From Polyodon spathula (taxonomy: Eukaryota > Chordata > Actinopteri > Acipenseriformes > Polyodontidae): a stretch of DNA of 64,000 bases. How positions within the stretch are numbered: the first letter of the stretch is position 1; the number at the start of each line of letters is the position of its first letter. The notes under the pieces were generated by a model, which did no database searches, was not told where the DNA came from, and worked only from the letters and a program-made list of their open reading frames with translations. A program made the position numbers and the translations under genes. The stretch spans positions 29,437,854 through 29,501,853 of the forward strand of contig NC_054549.1 in assembly GCF_017654505.1 (NCBI RefSeq). Direction: 5' to 3'. Positions 13,773 through 25,394 of this stretch are shown here, in pieces.

Positions 13773-16700
13773 GTTTCACTTGGCCTAAACTGTATTTTTA
13801 CTTACATACTGTACTTGACATCTCTGCTAAGCAACTACAGCCTTCACAATGCACCAATCTCAAAGCACCCAGCTTTCTGGTGTACAAATCACAACAAGAG
13901 TTTCTACTCATGTAGAAATTGTTTTAACTGCAGTTCAGCTGCATCATGGCTGCGAGAATTTGATTTTTTGTGAGCTCAAATTCCTGTTGCAGAGAAGACA
14001 ACCCTGATTTAACAATTGCCTGCCCACAATCCTCCTGACCTTGGCCTAACACTGAAACTATGCTATAGTTAGATCTGGAGATAGAAATAGGGATGTGCTT
14101 CCATATCTCAAAGTGGGAATTACAAAAGGTTAGCCAGGAACAGTATGCCTGGACTTCCATTGACTGGAAAGTGAGAACATTCTTTTTGTTAAAAATACCC
14201 CTCCTCTGTCTGTTTGCGCTAAGGACCTTCCACACAGTGTTCAGATAAAAAAAAAGGACAAACAGTGCTCAGTTAAATAATTTGGTGAAACCATTGCTGT
14301 CACTGTAGATAAGGTATTAAAGATCAACAAGTACCCATGTCCAGGAGGCAGTTTTCAACTTAAGCTAACAAAACTCAATGTGAATAAATAATGAATGACC
14401 ACACTTTCAATTAATTGCATCAGAAACCGTGAGATGATATATCTTTCCTCTCAAACCTTCCTATTTCCCCACCTAGAATCTACATCTATCACCTATTTTA
14501 ATGTGTACCAGCAAGGGTTCCTCGTACCCTTTCTCCACCCTCGGCTACACAGCCTGGCCACTAGGATTAAATTATGACAAGAAGGCAAGGACTTTTAAAC
14601 AATGGGGTGGTCCTCAAGGTGAGCCTGTTACCACCTCAGCAATGAGAGAGAAGATCTTCCAAACCTTCTTTTTTAATTTCCTTCACAATCCCAAAATGGA
14701 TTAACTAGGCATGTGCTGTCCTGTATTTACTAACCACTGAGCATAATAATAAGACAAAAGGTACAGTGTGTTCAGCCATTACCTTTATAACTCAAACTGG
14801 TTTAGCTGTTGGTTTTATTTATTTATTTACTTATTTTTTTAGTACAGGTATTGATATCAATATTTTATTTATTTGTTTAAGTTTTTTTAGCTCAAACATC
14901 TAAACACATACAATAAGTCAGGAATCAGACACTTGCTATACCTCTGGTGCTGTTCATATTAGTACTCGACAGTGGTACAGAAGTTTGTGGGTTTGTTTGG
15001 TGGTTAAAGCATAGGAGTTGCATCACTGGAGTACATATAAAATAGGGGAGTGGAATTTGATATTTGCCACTATAGTTCTAGGTCACTTTATCTGGTCATG
15101 ACACCATAATTTAAGCCTGTCTGGGTTAGAGATAATTTAAACAAAAAGTGAAAATATAATTCCTGCTCCCACCACCCCACACACTCTCAGAGTTCAACTT
15201 TCTCTCAGGGAGTGGAATTTACACTGGGGTCATGCGAGTGCTGGGCAGCCACTTTTAAGTTAGATCCCTCTCCCCAGAATCCCTTCTTCCAGGGCAACAA
15301 AAAGTAAATCGATTATCCATAGACACTCAGGTTTCTGAAGTAAGCGCCAATATCTTGTCACCCACAGAAGCTTTAAGGTATTGATTGCCAGAGATCCAAC
15401 TAGACTGTCCTGCCAATAGTTCATCTTACACGTCACGAAAATGTTTTTACTGCTGCATCACGCTGCCAAGATTGAGATAAGGTAGTCAAAGTCCTTTCTC
15501 AAGCTTCTTAGCTCACAGCTCAAGCAGCCCAGCTTAGAGAAGCTTGTTTATGCAGCCTTGATACACTGTGGGTAATACAGGTCAGCGTCATGCTTAAACT
15601 TACCCTGATCGCACATCAACAAGGTTGACCAGACCCTGAACCCACTGCTTTCCCTACAGCTGTCCAGCACTCTTAATACCCTGCAACCGAAGTGTCACAG
15701 ATAAGACTCCCTTTTCATAGTAGTTTAAGGCATTTCAGGCTTTACCATGAACTTGGTTAGATATGACCTTGCTGAATTCATCTCACATGTGACCAATTAA
15801 AATCTCAAGCCTCTTTGAACTGATGGCAGAGAATCAGAGAACCAATTGCAATTCAGTGTCTGTATCTAACCAGGATGAGAACAAATTGTTAAAGGATCCA
15901 GCTCATCTGTCTAGGGGATCCTATTCAACAGAAAATGTGCTGTGTTAAGGAAATACTGCCTGTACATTTATCCCATTCTCAAGCCTCTGTCATGTCCACT
16001 TCTACAATGAGCATGAGTGACCGGGATTTCACACCATAAAGCAGCTAGGATTTCTTCATCCCCTGCACATTTTTTTAAAGAAACTCAGGAGAGCCTAGCC
16101 AAAGCAGCAGAATCACCAGGGAATGTTTCTAGAACCTGCCCCAGGAGAGGAAACAATTGAGAACAAAGAAAACAAAGGCATTCAATATTTATTTTTAAAT
16201 GTTTATTACATGGAGTCACTCCTTCTGATGTTTAACATAAGTTACTCTGGATTGCACAGTCAAGGATTTTACAACATTTAACTAACCTTAAACAAAAAGG
16301 TTATTTACATAACCTGGAAACCTAAAGCCCCCCAGCACTGAATAAATTGGAAGATTATAAGATTGAACATAAAATATGTGAAAGGAATTTGGCACAGTGA
16401 CTCATAAAGACTTATTTTGCTTGCTGTCACTAATGACTATGAACTAATGGAGTGTCCAGAAAGTTAACATTTGTTAATAAGTACACTCTTGACTTAAGTT
16501 TGCATACACTGCATTCAAACATGAGCATAGCTACTCTGCTATCTGTGTGTACTCCGGGGGAGATTTTCCAATATGAGCAAATTGCCCACACCACAGCTAC
16601 AGTGCCTACACTACACTTTGCCTGCATGACCAGTGAGCTATTAAATCCTACTTGATTAAGAAAAAAATGTCAAAGCGATGTAGCAACAGTTAATTATGCC

Positions 16701-17256
16701 AAATTTTGCTCTGCTACCCAGGGAACACAAGCTGAACAGTAAAAGTTCTCTCCAGAATTTTGCTCCACTAATCAAAAGTGTTATTTCCTTGTAGATACAG
16801 TAAAGCAGGCAGCGTCTTGCTCTGCTGATCCAGGCAATTTGCACTCTGTAATCCCCTCTGCCTGCGAACTGTCGCCTGTATGCTAATCCATATAATTCCC
16901 ACACTGCAGTAAGTAAACTGGATAGCAGATCCTGAAGCCAAATCCACTTTGTTAAACCTTGCCTCAATTCCCTCACAGCAACAGTATTTTGATCAATCCC
17001 AGGTTCAATTTAGTCTTTTATCAATTTGTCATTCGCTTTTTTTTCCACATTCACTTGGTGTTGTTTTCCCTTTAACTGGTTCAGGACAGGTCTTGAGTTT
17101 CCTCACAGAGTATATCGAGAAGAGTGCTCTTTATTACCTGATCTAAACCATATATTGCTTTATGGAAAGCTAGCATAAATATTAGGGTCCCAGACTGGGT
17201 CATAAAGTCATAAACGACCACCAGCTTGATTATATTAAAAAGAGGGAGCGCCATAC
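13773..17256. other. Non-coding stretch, inferred intron next to the semaphorin exon
   Basis: No gene is seen. The minus-strand open frame at 16656-16976 has no recognisable domain. A block at about 16780-16930 is less AT-rich and contains a consensus octamer, ATGCTAAT, at 16880-16887. Just past the exon donor the intron has no repeats for about 600 bp. Confidence 0.4.
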
Positions 17257-17368
17257 CTTTGAAGGTCAGCTGTACTCTTGGGGCCGACAATGGAAGACAG
17301 CTGGACACCAGCACCCAGAGACTGAGTGCCAGGAGATGGGTCACCATGCAGAGGCTGTGAATGGCCAT
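17257..17368 (-). CDS. First coding exon of a class-3 semaphorin (SEMA3C/SEMA3F-like), partial
   Basis: Secreted class-3 semaphorins signal through neuropilin-plexin receptors in axon and vascular guidance. This exon gives 37 codons plus one base. Residues 1-29 form a signal peptide: MAIHSLCMVTH, a hydrophobic core (LLALSLWVLVSS), then a small-residue region ending near LSA. The mature start is PRVQLTFK, and the split codon begins with G. SEMA3 proteins begin their mature chain the same way (PR-[LV]-x-L-[ST]-[FY]-[KD]-E), with a phase-1 boundary before that Glu. RV at these positions favours SEMA3C or SEMA3F over 3A, 3B, 3D, 3E and 3G. The start is the ATG at 17368 because it sits in CACCATGG; an in-frame ATG 7 codons later is weaker. 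The donor reads CAAAG|GTATGG. The sema, Ig and basic domains are not in the window. Exon structure is well supported, semaphorin identity moderately, the paralogue not. Confidence 0.7.
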
Positions 17369-17410
17369 GGTGTGAAGAGGTCCAATCCTAACCAAAATCT
17401 CCCAAAAACC
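17369..17410 (-). other. 5' UTR part of the semaphorin exon and its splice acceptor
   Basis: On the minus strand the sequence just upstream of the exon reads CTTGTTTCCTCAG, a clean pyrimidine tract and AG at 17411-17412. A 42-nt leader then precedes the start codon. A spliced leader directly before the ATG implies at least one non-coding exon further upstream (to the right), as is usual in SEMA3 genes. Confidence 0.7.
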
Positions 17411-17899
17411 CTGAGGAAACAAGGTAAGATGTTGTTAATTATTCACAATTACAGGCCTGGTGTTTTTGTTTATTATTATAGGTCAGCTTGGACTAACTGG
17501 GTTTTCATTAGTGATTCCTTACACAGTAATTTGTTTTCAGGGGCATAAAAAACATTTTGGGTAGATGGCTCAATATCCTTAATTACATAAATCATATATG
17601 ACACATAGTAGGTATACAATCAAAAAGCATGCACTATGTACAATGCAATACTTGGGAATCAATCTTAATTAAAAAAAAAAAAAACACCAACAGCAACATT
17701 AAAGTACAAGCCCATAGCAGAGCACACAGCACTGATGGTTACTCCCGCACTGTTATAATTACGATCAGCCATGAGAACAGTTGTAGAATTACAGCCAGTC
17801 CTTTTTTGTGTTGAACAGCCCTGGTGTTCACACATTTTGTTTTTGTCAATAAACCCTACAATGTGGCAAAATTACTATGTGTTGCACTTCCTTCTGCTC

Positions 17900-17913
17900 T
17901 GACTAGATGGCAG
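17900..17913 (+). promoter_or_regulatory. CTCF-like motif
   Basis: The site reads TGACTAGATGGCAG, 12 of 14 positions of the CTCF core CCASYAGRKGGCRS. The two mismatches are at the least constrained 5' end. It lies about 490 bp 5' of the semaphorin coding exon, within the intron. Occupancy cannot be judged from sequence. Confidence 0.35.
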
Positions 17914-20900
17914 CATCAAGCACCATAGCTCTGTCTGACGGACTCATCTTAGCTCAGTTCAAACGATGCAAACAGTACACATGTTTGACAGTCTTTGTTA
18001 AAATGTTGAGAACATTCAGCGACTCAGGAATTAAAGGGTTAAGCACGCATCAGAGCATATGAACATTGGAATGCACTTTTTCATTCTTTTCCTTTTCTCC
18101 TCCTACTGTTTACCGACTCCATCTCTCTTTCTTGCCCTCTGCTCCCTCGCTCCCTCTCCACCTGTCTTCTGTTGAATTCCACTCTCCCCCCTTCCCGGTA
18201 CCAGTTCCAACTATATCATGTCTCTTTGAGGTCTTTCCTCTTCACAATGGCAGAAATGAGAAACCCTAACATAGACAAATACTGCCCCCACACTCATCAA
18301 CGCGGAGCCCAGTAAAAAGAGCAGAGTCAGCCACCGCTCTTTGAAGAGAGAATTTGCCTTCCCACTCGGTCCTGTGCATGCTAGTCTTTTGCCCGCTGTT
18401 CCTTTCAAAACAACTCCTCCACTGCAGACCCCAGTGGGGTCCATATCATTAGTTCTATGGTCACCCCACCCCCCACCCCCTTCCACAACACACCACAAAC
18501 CTTTCTGCACAAAAGAAGAGCACCCACTCAAGTCTAAGTGTTTTCAAAATGGCCTGTTCAAGAGTAACAAGGAAACTTAGTATATTGTGTGTTTTTTGTT
18601 TTGTTTTGTTTTTTGTTCATCTAAATTTATAGAGCAGCCACCAAAAGGTAAAATGGTTTTGATCAAGAGCGGGTATGAATATTGAAAGCATGAGTAAGGT
18701 CCCTCTTATAATGTTAGCGAACTACATTTACTAATTTATACATTCTGGAGCCTTAGTTCTGTGGAACTGGTCACAATAACTGTTCTCTTTACTAATGATG
18801 TAATGACAGCATGCATGGAGTGATAGTCATACCTCATTCAAGACTTTGTATTCACAGTGTACGCCTTCAACGCACAATGCACACATTAGCATGAATAAAT
18901 GTTTAACAAAGCAACAGGGTTCGTCAAGTTGAGGAATTCAAAAAGAATATCCTGCTTTGAATTTTTTTAAAAAGGACCTTGGTCAATGCTTCCTGCTAAA
19001 TAATCTGTTTATATTCTAAGAGCTAATCCGGGAATGTCAAAATACTCACAAAGACTATAGCAAAAATTATCCACAACCAATATTACTAAGAGAAACAAAG
19101 ACACAGCGGAAGGCACTTAACAAAAAAACGCCAGTGAATAGACCGGATCTACTAAGCTTTTGATAAGCCAGTGCAAAATTGACACCATTGTTTACCAAGG
19201 GCTTTTTATTTCTGTACAAATAGTTTATGAACACTCTACCACTACAAATCAGAATTTTTACAATCCATTTGATACTATATTTTCCCGTTCATCTGTGATC
19301 CAGCCGTTGCTTTATACCATTATGGGTTGAAGGATCTTATCAAGGGTTTTTTTGTTGTTGTTGTTTAAGACACTGAGTTATGCTCAAGTATATCATGTTT
19401 ACAGGGTGTTATTGATTTACAACAGAGTTTTCTCTCTACTCTCAGAACCTGTTTAGGCTCCAAAGTCTCCCAAGTCAAATCAGCTCAACGGGGCTTTAAA
19501 CAAGCTTTGTGAAAACTATTACAGGATTTCAAAGTGTAAAAGAAAGTGAGTCATAAAAAAAGGGAACAAAGAAAAACTCAAACATTATGGATTGTACATA
19601 ATAGAACTGTAATCTCATGGGATAATAGTTGGATTGACTCAAATAAATCTGCCCTCTCTCATTCCCTCTTTTGCTTACACTCTTTTAGAAATGTATTTGT
19701 GCTGTGTGCAAACCAGTCACACCTTTGAAGCACAATAGGAAAACGTGTGTCTAAACCCGATGGCATTATTGCAATGTGATTGCAAAACAAGTGAAGCGGT
19801 CAATTTCTGATCACACAGCAGTTCTATTAAAAAGCACCGAAAAACGATTATATTAGTTGATTAATACGAACAAGCTATAACAGCAATGTGATGCAGAAAG
19901 GAATCCCTGGTTGTGGTTTGAGTTTGGTACAAATTATTCATAATAAGCTCTATTTTTATTTAACTACAACTATTCTTTAGAGGTTATGATACGATCACTT
20001 TTTCAGAAAATATTTGGAAATATTTTTTTTGCAAAGGCCAACTGCGTAACATGTCATATGATCAATTGTGCCATAGTTGAGGAGATTTATTAGCGTTTTA
20101 AAGGGGCATGACAGTGGGTGTTTGACTAGACAGACTATCCGTATCCTACTATAACTGCCATAACACCCCTTCCAATAAAGTGACCACGCTCTGAACATAA
20201 TGAGGGACAACAGACAAGGTTATCACTACTACAGAAGAGCAACCCACTCACAATTGGGCTCCATTAAAATCCTATGTCACATATACTGTTCAATTACCTG
20301 AATCTGATTTTGGAAAACAATAATCTGTCTTTGGAATAAGAGCAGGACAGAAACTGTGTGCATCCATGTTAAAAACATAAGCTAATTTAATAAAGTCGCC
20401 CGGTTAAGTCTAACATGAGCAAGGGAGTTTTTAAACATTATTACTTGGTTGGGCAATTAACTACACGAAAACAATCCACTTATTCTAAAATAAATTTACA
20501 AGCAACAACTGAAGTATGTTTGTTGTATTTTAAAAGCCTGTAACAAACCTTGGGTAATGAAATAAATGTTTCCACTTCGCAAAGAGTGTATTTCTTTGCT
20601 CATCTGGTAAGATTTTGGCTTGAGGTTGAAGGCAGGAGATAGAACAAAACACTTGTCTGTGGGAGTGGTTTTATTCAGATTTCATGGCTGAGCAGTTAAA
20701 AGTTAGCCTATATATTTGTTTAATTCCTACCGTCTTTACATGTAAACCCTTAATTTTCGTATAACAATACTATCAGTTTTATTGCATTTGTGGATTTAAT
20801 TGCATGTACTTATTCCACCTGGAGACTATTTAGGCATCAAGAACAGCAATTCAATGTTGAGATTCTATCTTCAGAAAGGAAGCTGGCAGATGAGACCCTG

Positions 20901-21019
20901 CCTAAGTTATTGTGACAATTACCACTGCCTGTAGTTAATAAGGCAGATGGAGGCAAAGCTTGTGAGACAGATCCTCATTAAACTGAGAACTATGCTTATT
21001 ACCATACAGAAAAAAAGGA

Positions 21020-21029
21020 TATCTATCTA

Positions 21030-21093
<64 letters not shown>
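21020..21093. repeat. Compound (ATCT)n(AT)n microsatellite
   Basis: Three ATCT units grade into about 30 AT units and abut the left end of the fold-back element that follows. Confidence 0.95.
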
Positions 21094-21094
<1 letters not shown>

Positions 21095-21096
21095 CA

Positions 21097-21255
21097 TAAT
21101 AGATGGGCTTCAGTGAGTTACAGGAAAATAATTCAACTATGGTTTCTGTTATGTCATAAATTATGAGACCGAAGGTCGAGTAATTTATAAACTGTCACAG
21201 AAACCAGAGATGGAATTGTTTTCCTGTAACTCACTGAAGAGGCCCATCTGTTATT
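21097..21255. mobile_element. Fold-back MITE, near-full-length inverted repeat
   Basis: The left arm starts ATAATAGATGGGC and continues through CAGTGAGTTACAGGAAAA and GGTTTCTGT. The right arm is the reverse complement of the same blocks in the same order and ends GCCCATCTGTTATT. The arms differ by scattered substitutions and a 3-bp indel. They meet at a tip of GACC-GAA-GGTC near 21167-21177, so the whole ~159 bp can fold into one hairpin. There is no coding capacity. This is a non-autonomous fold-back element; its superfamily is not clear because an AT microsatellite obscures the left target-site duplication. Confidence 0.75.
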
Positions 21256-21481
21256 TTTTACATGGATACCCTTATGATGCAAGTATAAAATAAGATGAGG
21301 TTCAGCAGTACAGTTGTTTTTTTTGTTTGTTTTTTTAAACGTAGTGTTTCAGTGCTGTACGGACGTTCTATGTTGTTATCCATTAGTGCTTCACCTTCAT
21401 TTGGACGATTGCCTTTACCTGTTTTAATTTCCCCTTCCTCTGAAGATATGCACCAGCTTTATATCTTTATTTTTAATGTAT

Positions 21482-21874
21482 TGTAACGACCTCGAGAGGT
21501 GGCGGGAATCTTGGAGGACCTCCGTGATGGACAGGTAGAGAGAAAGGCTGCCAAGAGATCTCCTCCAACCGGAAGTGAGAAGCGAGACGGTGTGAGCTGC
21601 AAGAATGACGTGAGGGGGAGAGAGAGACGACAGCCAAACTGATAGGAGTGAGGTGATAATAAGAGAACGAGAGAACCACACACCATTACTACTGTCAGTC
21701 GTGAGACAGCGTGTGTGTGTGCTTGTATTGACCCTCACCCTCCATACTTCTGCCTACCCTACACTCTTTCACCTCTCTATCCTTATTCTAAATAAATACG
21801 GGCTGACCACCACCCGTTCACCACCATCACTGCGTCTGTCTGAGTCCATAAGTTTAGAACCAGAAAACGTTACA
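21482..21874 (+). mobile_element. LTR of a Ty3/Gypsy-type retrotransposon
   Basis: The 393-bp block starts TGTAACG and ends CGTTACA, the short terminal inverted repeat expected of an LTR. It has an AATAAA near 21790 and is followed one base later by a tRNA primer-binding site. It is GC-richer than its surroundings. No second copy exists in the window and the coding region is absent. It is therefore a 5' LTR plus leader left after deletion. The Ty3/Gypsy assignment rests on the tRNA-Leu type primer site common in fish Gypsy elements; it is not proven. Confidence 0.7.
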
Positions 21875-21875
21875 C

Positions 21876-21893
21876 TGGTGTTTGAAGTGGGAT
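21876..21893 (+). other. Primer-binding site complementary to tRNA-Leu 3' end
   Basis: TGGTGTTTGAAGTGGGAT matches the reverse complement of the 3' end of a vertebrate tRNA-Leu (TGGTGTCAGAAGTGGGAT) at 16 of 18 positions, one base after the LTR. This placement is what makes the LTR call firm. The next ~160 bp would be the untranslated leader. Confidence 0.65.
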
Positions 21894-22057
21894 GCAGGTA
21901 CCCCGGCACACACTCATCGGACTGTAGCCTGATTAAACGGACTTGAGGCTCACAGAGGAGAGTGTAGCGTGCATCGGGGTAGGCAGCAGCAGGGCTGGTA
22001 GGTGACATAATCACTCACGAAGACATAAGCCTGACATACCCTCCTTGCAACAGAGCC
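21894..22057 (+). mobile_element. Residual leader of the LTR retrotransposon
   Basis: GC-rich sequence continuous with the primer-binding site and unlike the surrounding AT-rich intron. No gag or pol frame follows, so the element was cut here or a little further on. The right boundary is uncertain. Confidence 0.4.
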
Positions 22058-22114
22058 GGCTTCTTTATACAGTGGTATCGTTTTCATGAGAGGGGTCCTG
22101 GGTTTGCGTCCGCC
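22058..22114 (+). pseudogene. tRNA-like remnant (tRNA-Pro-like or SINE head)
   Basis: The 5' part reads GGCTTCTTTATACAGTGGTA, similar to the acceptor and D-arm of a tRNA such as tRNA-Pro. It is followed by GAGAGGGGTCCTGGGTTTGC and TCC, resembling the T-arm and B box. Most of the anticodon arm is missing and the B box is imperfect, so this is not a functional tRNA. It is either a decayed tRNA-derived SINE head or a tRNA-like segment inside the LTR element's leader. Confidence 0.35.
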
Positions 22115-22411
22115 CTCTGTCTGTGTGTGGATTACTAATCCTATCTGATGCGCCTGCCTGCGGGAACCTATTCGCTACAGTATTCTCATTTTGTTGGTCA
22201 TCAATGAACATTTCTGTACTGTGGGTGTTGTAGAGTGATTGAAAACGAGACACTTTGTGTTTGAATTGAAAGTGATCGTCTTGAATCAAAGAATGGGTCA
22301 CAGTTCAAGTATATTTTCCTCTAGAAGAATTATAACTTTTTGAAATCACTACTTTTTTTCCCCTGAATGTCTCTGGATGCAAATATAGCCTTCATCCATG
22401 TATTATAATAT

Positions 22412-22468
<57 letters not shown>
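22412..22468. repeat. (CA)n microsatellite
   Basis: About 28 uninterrupted CA units. Confidence 0.97.
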
Positions 22469-22472
<4 letters not shown>

Positions 22473-24082
22473 AATTATCCTGTGTATTTTGCTTTGCATC
22501 TACAGGCGACAGAAGCAGTTAATAAATGGTTTGTTTGTTTTAATGCTTGAGTCTTAAGTTAGCTACTTTTTTGTTTTGTTTTTAAAACCTTTAAATCTGA
22601 AATAGATGCTACCACAGGTGCTGGAACTAGGGGTGCAGCACCACCCCCTGGCTTTGCATGGCTTCCATTATATTCAGGGGTTACAGTTTTGTTCAATGGC
22701 TTTTCATCACCCCCACTATAAAAATGGTTCCAGTGCCACTGGATGCTAAGATATTTTCCTTTCTCGGTTACTGAAGTGAAACAGATCGACCACCCATTTT
22801 GATGTCTCAACGCTAAATATGCTTTAGTCTAATCATTGTTTCTAGCACATACACCTAACACCAGCTTACAAAATCACTGCAAAAAAAAGTAGGCCAATTT
22901 TAAAAAGTGTATTTAATTTCCTTAAAAGCATTTCTAAGCGCTTAAAAAATCGTTAGGCAAGCTCTGCTTTTAGGGGGCTTAATATTTTGTAAAACGTGCA
23001 ATATGTGCCTAGGACAGACCCACTGGGGTACACAGATCTGTTTTACAGAGGTGTAAACTCGAAATTAATTAAAACGGAATCAGAGGAACTGTGTATTTCC
23101 TTTTTGGAAGCGTCCGTTATAATTTTGACATGACCTGATTTATACAGCTCAGGGTCATAAAAAACAATTCAAGCTATTAAAAATCTCCCCGGCAGGATCC
23201 TGTTCCGCTAGTAAGTACGTGTCAGCGACGAGCTGCTCAAATCTGCAACCCAGGGAATGGGATCGTGTTCCCTGGGCAGCCGCCGGTATCAACGTATCCG
23301 TTCCTAGTCTGTCCAATTGCATTTACTGCATCTGACAACAACTTTGTAAACGACTCTACAGTATGTCTATATTGGCTTTACATGAAATACAGCCACATGC
23401 ATAATCACTGTTTAAAAACGAGGGGTGCACAGATTCAGCAGCAGTCTAGTGTTGTGGTTATCTTAATTTTTACACCTCCCGGCCCACATTAAGCCCTACT
23501 TATGTACCTGTTGAGTGGCAGGGTAACTCATAAATCACAATCTGCTAATGTTTATCTTTTTTTTTTTTAAATTAAGATCGTGTTCATAACCTCACCAGTA
23601 AGTTATATAGCCTATGGTAAGAAGCCAAAACGTGGTCAAGCAACAGATACACCAAACTTGCTGTGTATTATACACAACGAACATGCTATTCTAAATACCA
23701 ATTATTCACATGTTCCCTTAAACATAATTCAAAGCCATTAACTATAGGTAGTTCCATTAGCAAATCACAGCGATAAACATAATACACTCTAAATGCGACT
23801 GTGCTTTACTCCGACTAAATAATACAAAATACATAATAGAATTCCCTTTAACAGTTCAGTAAAGCAAACACCCTGATGTGCTATTATTACTGTCCACAAG
23901 CTTCCGACTTTAAATGATACAAACCCAGGTGGTTGTTCAAAAACCACTTACACTCACCCATTTCTGATAATACAGGACGCATCGAATACTGTAAGCGACG
24001 CGTGCAGGTTAACACAGGCATTATGTATTGTCAGGTTTAATAAGCATGTAGAACGGCAAATTTCACTACCTCGTTTTACTAA

Positions 24083-24087
<5 letters not shown>

Positions 24088-24114
<27 letters not shown>
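24088..24114. repeat. Short (AT)n microsatellite
   Basis: About 13 AT units after an A run. Confidence 0.9.
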
Positions 24115-24882
24115 CTTGCTATTTAGATTTTACTAATGTAGATTGGGATACTGTATGGGGTAAATTACAGAACTGTTAAATAATTATTATTAGTAGTATT
24201 ACTCGTCGTTGTAGTTTTAACAATAATAGTATTAAATGCTAACAATGTAGCAGTCTTAACTATAATACTCAAAAGTGAACGTTTGCAAGCTGTCTATTTG
24301 CTTATAGTCTGTTCATAAACAACGTCACCATATGGTAGTTGTTATTGTTTACTTTCTTTTTTGGTATTGACAGCGTTTATCAAAATGTTGATAAATACCT
24401 TTACAATATTGCAGTCTTATCAACATACGATTTACAAGCACCGATAACCTTAAGCCTACTTCCAGAACATAAGTACATAAACACTGCCAGCTAACGATCA
24501 AAATCAGCCACTGTCGGCGTTAAAATATTTGCAAAAATCACATAATATATAACCACAATGTAAAATACAATAAAATTAAACAAAACAGTGTATTGCTATA
24601 TGGCGTTTAACTTTTTTGAAACTGTACAATACCTATTATAATTGGAAAAAAAAAAAAAAACCAAAACAAACGATATTATCAATGAACACAAACATTGCAC
24701 ACTTCACATTAAAATAAATACATTAATTAGATTGAGAATGAATTACCTTTATGTTATGGTCAGTAACAGTCTATCTTAATCCCCAATTATACATATACAA
24801 ACAAACTTGTATATAGAGCAGTATCCACTGTAACGGTTTTCCAAATCACGATTTGAAGAAAAATGCAAATCCTTAAAAAAAA

Positions 24883-24901
24883 ACTACTACTACTACTAAT
24901 A

Positions 24902-24944
<43 letters not shown>

Positions 24945-24985
24945 CGCTCTGATAATAATAATAATAATAATGCGCTCTGATAATG
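24883..24985. repeat. (ACT)n/(AAT)n repeat with a duplicated interrupter
   Basis: ACT units pass into a long AAT run. The 13-mer AATGCGCTCTGAT interrupts the run twice, at 24941-24953 and 24969-24981, with more AAT units between. One slippage or unequal-exchange event copied the interrupter with its flanking units. Confidence 0.92.
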
Positions 24986-25254
24986 TTCTTAACAAGTTTC
25001 TTGATTCCTGTTTTTCATAAACACCTGTGTTCTTGATTTGGGTCTTGCTGCATACAATCCAAGAAAACAAATTAATTCTTCAAGCGCGGCTCTCAGTGTG
25101 CCCAGGGTGGAAGATGGTCCCAAATTGGCAATTCCTTGGAAAAGAAACAGCAAGTTGAACGTATTCCCGTTCTCTGATTCTCTGACCGCTTAGGCAGAGC
25201 TAAGAAGCTCCTGACTGCTGAAGAAAAGCTCTGGCAGGTGGATGAAATCAAGTC

Positions 25255-25262
25255 ATTTGCAT
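25255..25262 (-). promoter_or_regulatory. POU octamer motif
   Basis: ATGCAAAT on the minus strand is a perfect octamer, 28 bp downstream of the putative first-exon donor. Single octamers occur by chance; the location is the only support. Confidence 0.3.
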
Positions 25263-25289
25263 AACCCCTACCACAAGGCGTGGACTTAC

Positions 25290-25378
25290 CTTTGCTGCCA
25301 CCGCCCACAACCCCGCCTCCTAATGCTGGCAGAAGCGTCCCCTTTCCATTTGTCTTTTTACATACGCGTGGAAACCTT
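25290..25378 (-). other. Putative non-coding first exon of the semaphorin gene
   Basis: On the minus strand the donor reads CAGCAAAG|GTAAGT, matching the vertebrate consensus. The block just before it is the GC-richest of the neighbourhood, with two GC boxes (GGCGGGG and GGGCGG on the minus strand, 25301-25318). A spliced 5' UTR exon is required by the acceptor at 17411, and this is the best candidate on the right strand. The 5' end (about 25378) is guessed from the TATA box. It could be a different gene's exon or a chance donor. Confidence 0.4.
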
Positions 25379-25394
25379 GCTGTCACTTTATGTA

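Larger units (their letters stand above)
17411..25289 (-). other. Inferred first intron of the semaphorin gene
   Basis: About 7.9 kb if the 5' exon at 25290 is right. It holds a CTCF-like motif, long AT and CA microsatellites, a fold-back MITE, an LTR with primer-binding site, a tRNA-like remnant and an AAT repeat, each listed separately. Between them (17.9-21.0 kb and 22.5-24.9 kb) I see unique AT-rich sequence without a gene. A minus-strand open frame at 18211-18531 has a hydrophobic segment but no recognisable family. Confidence 0.4.
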
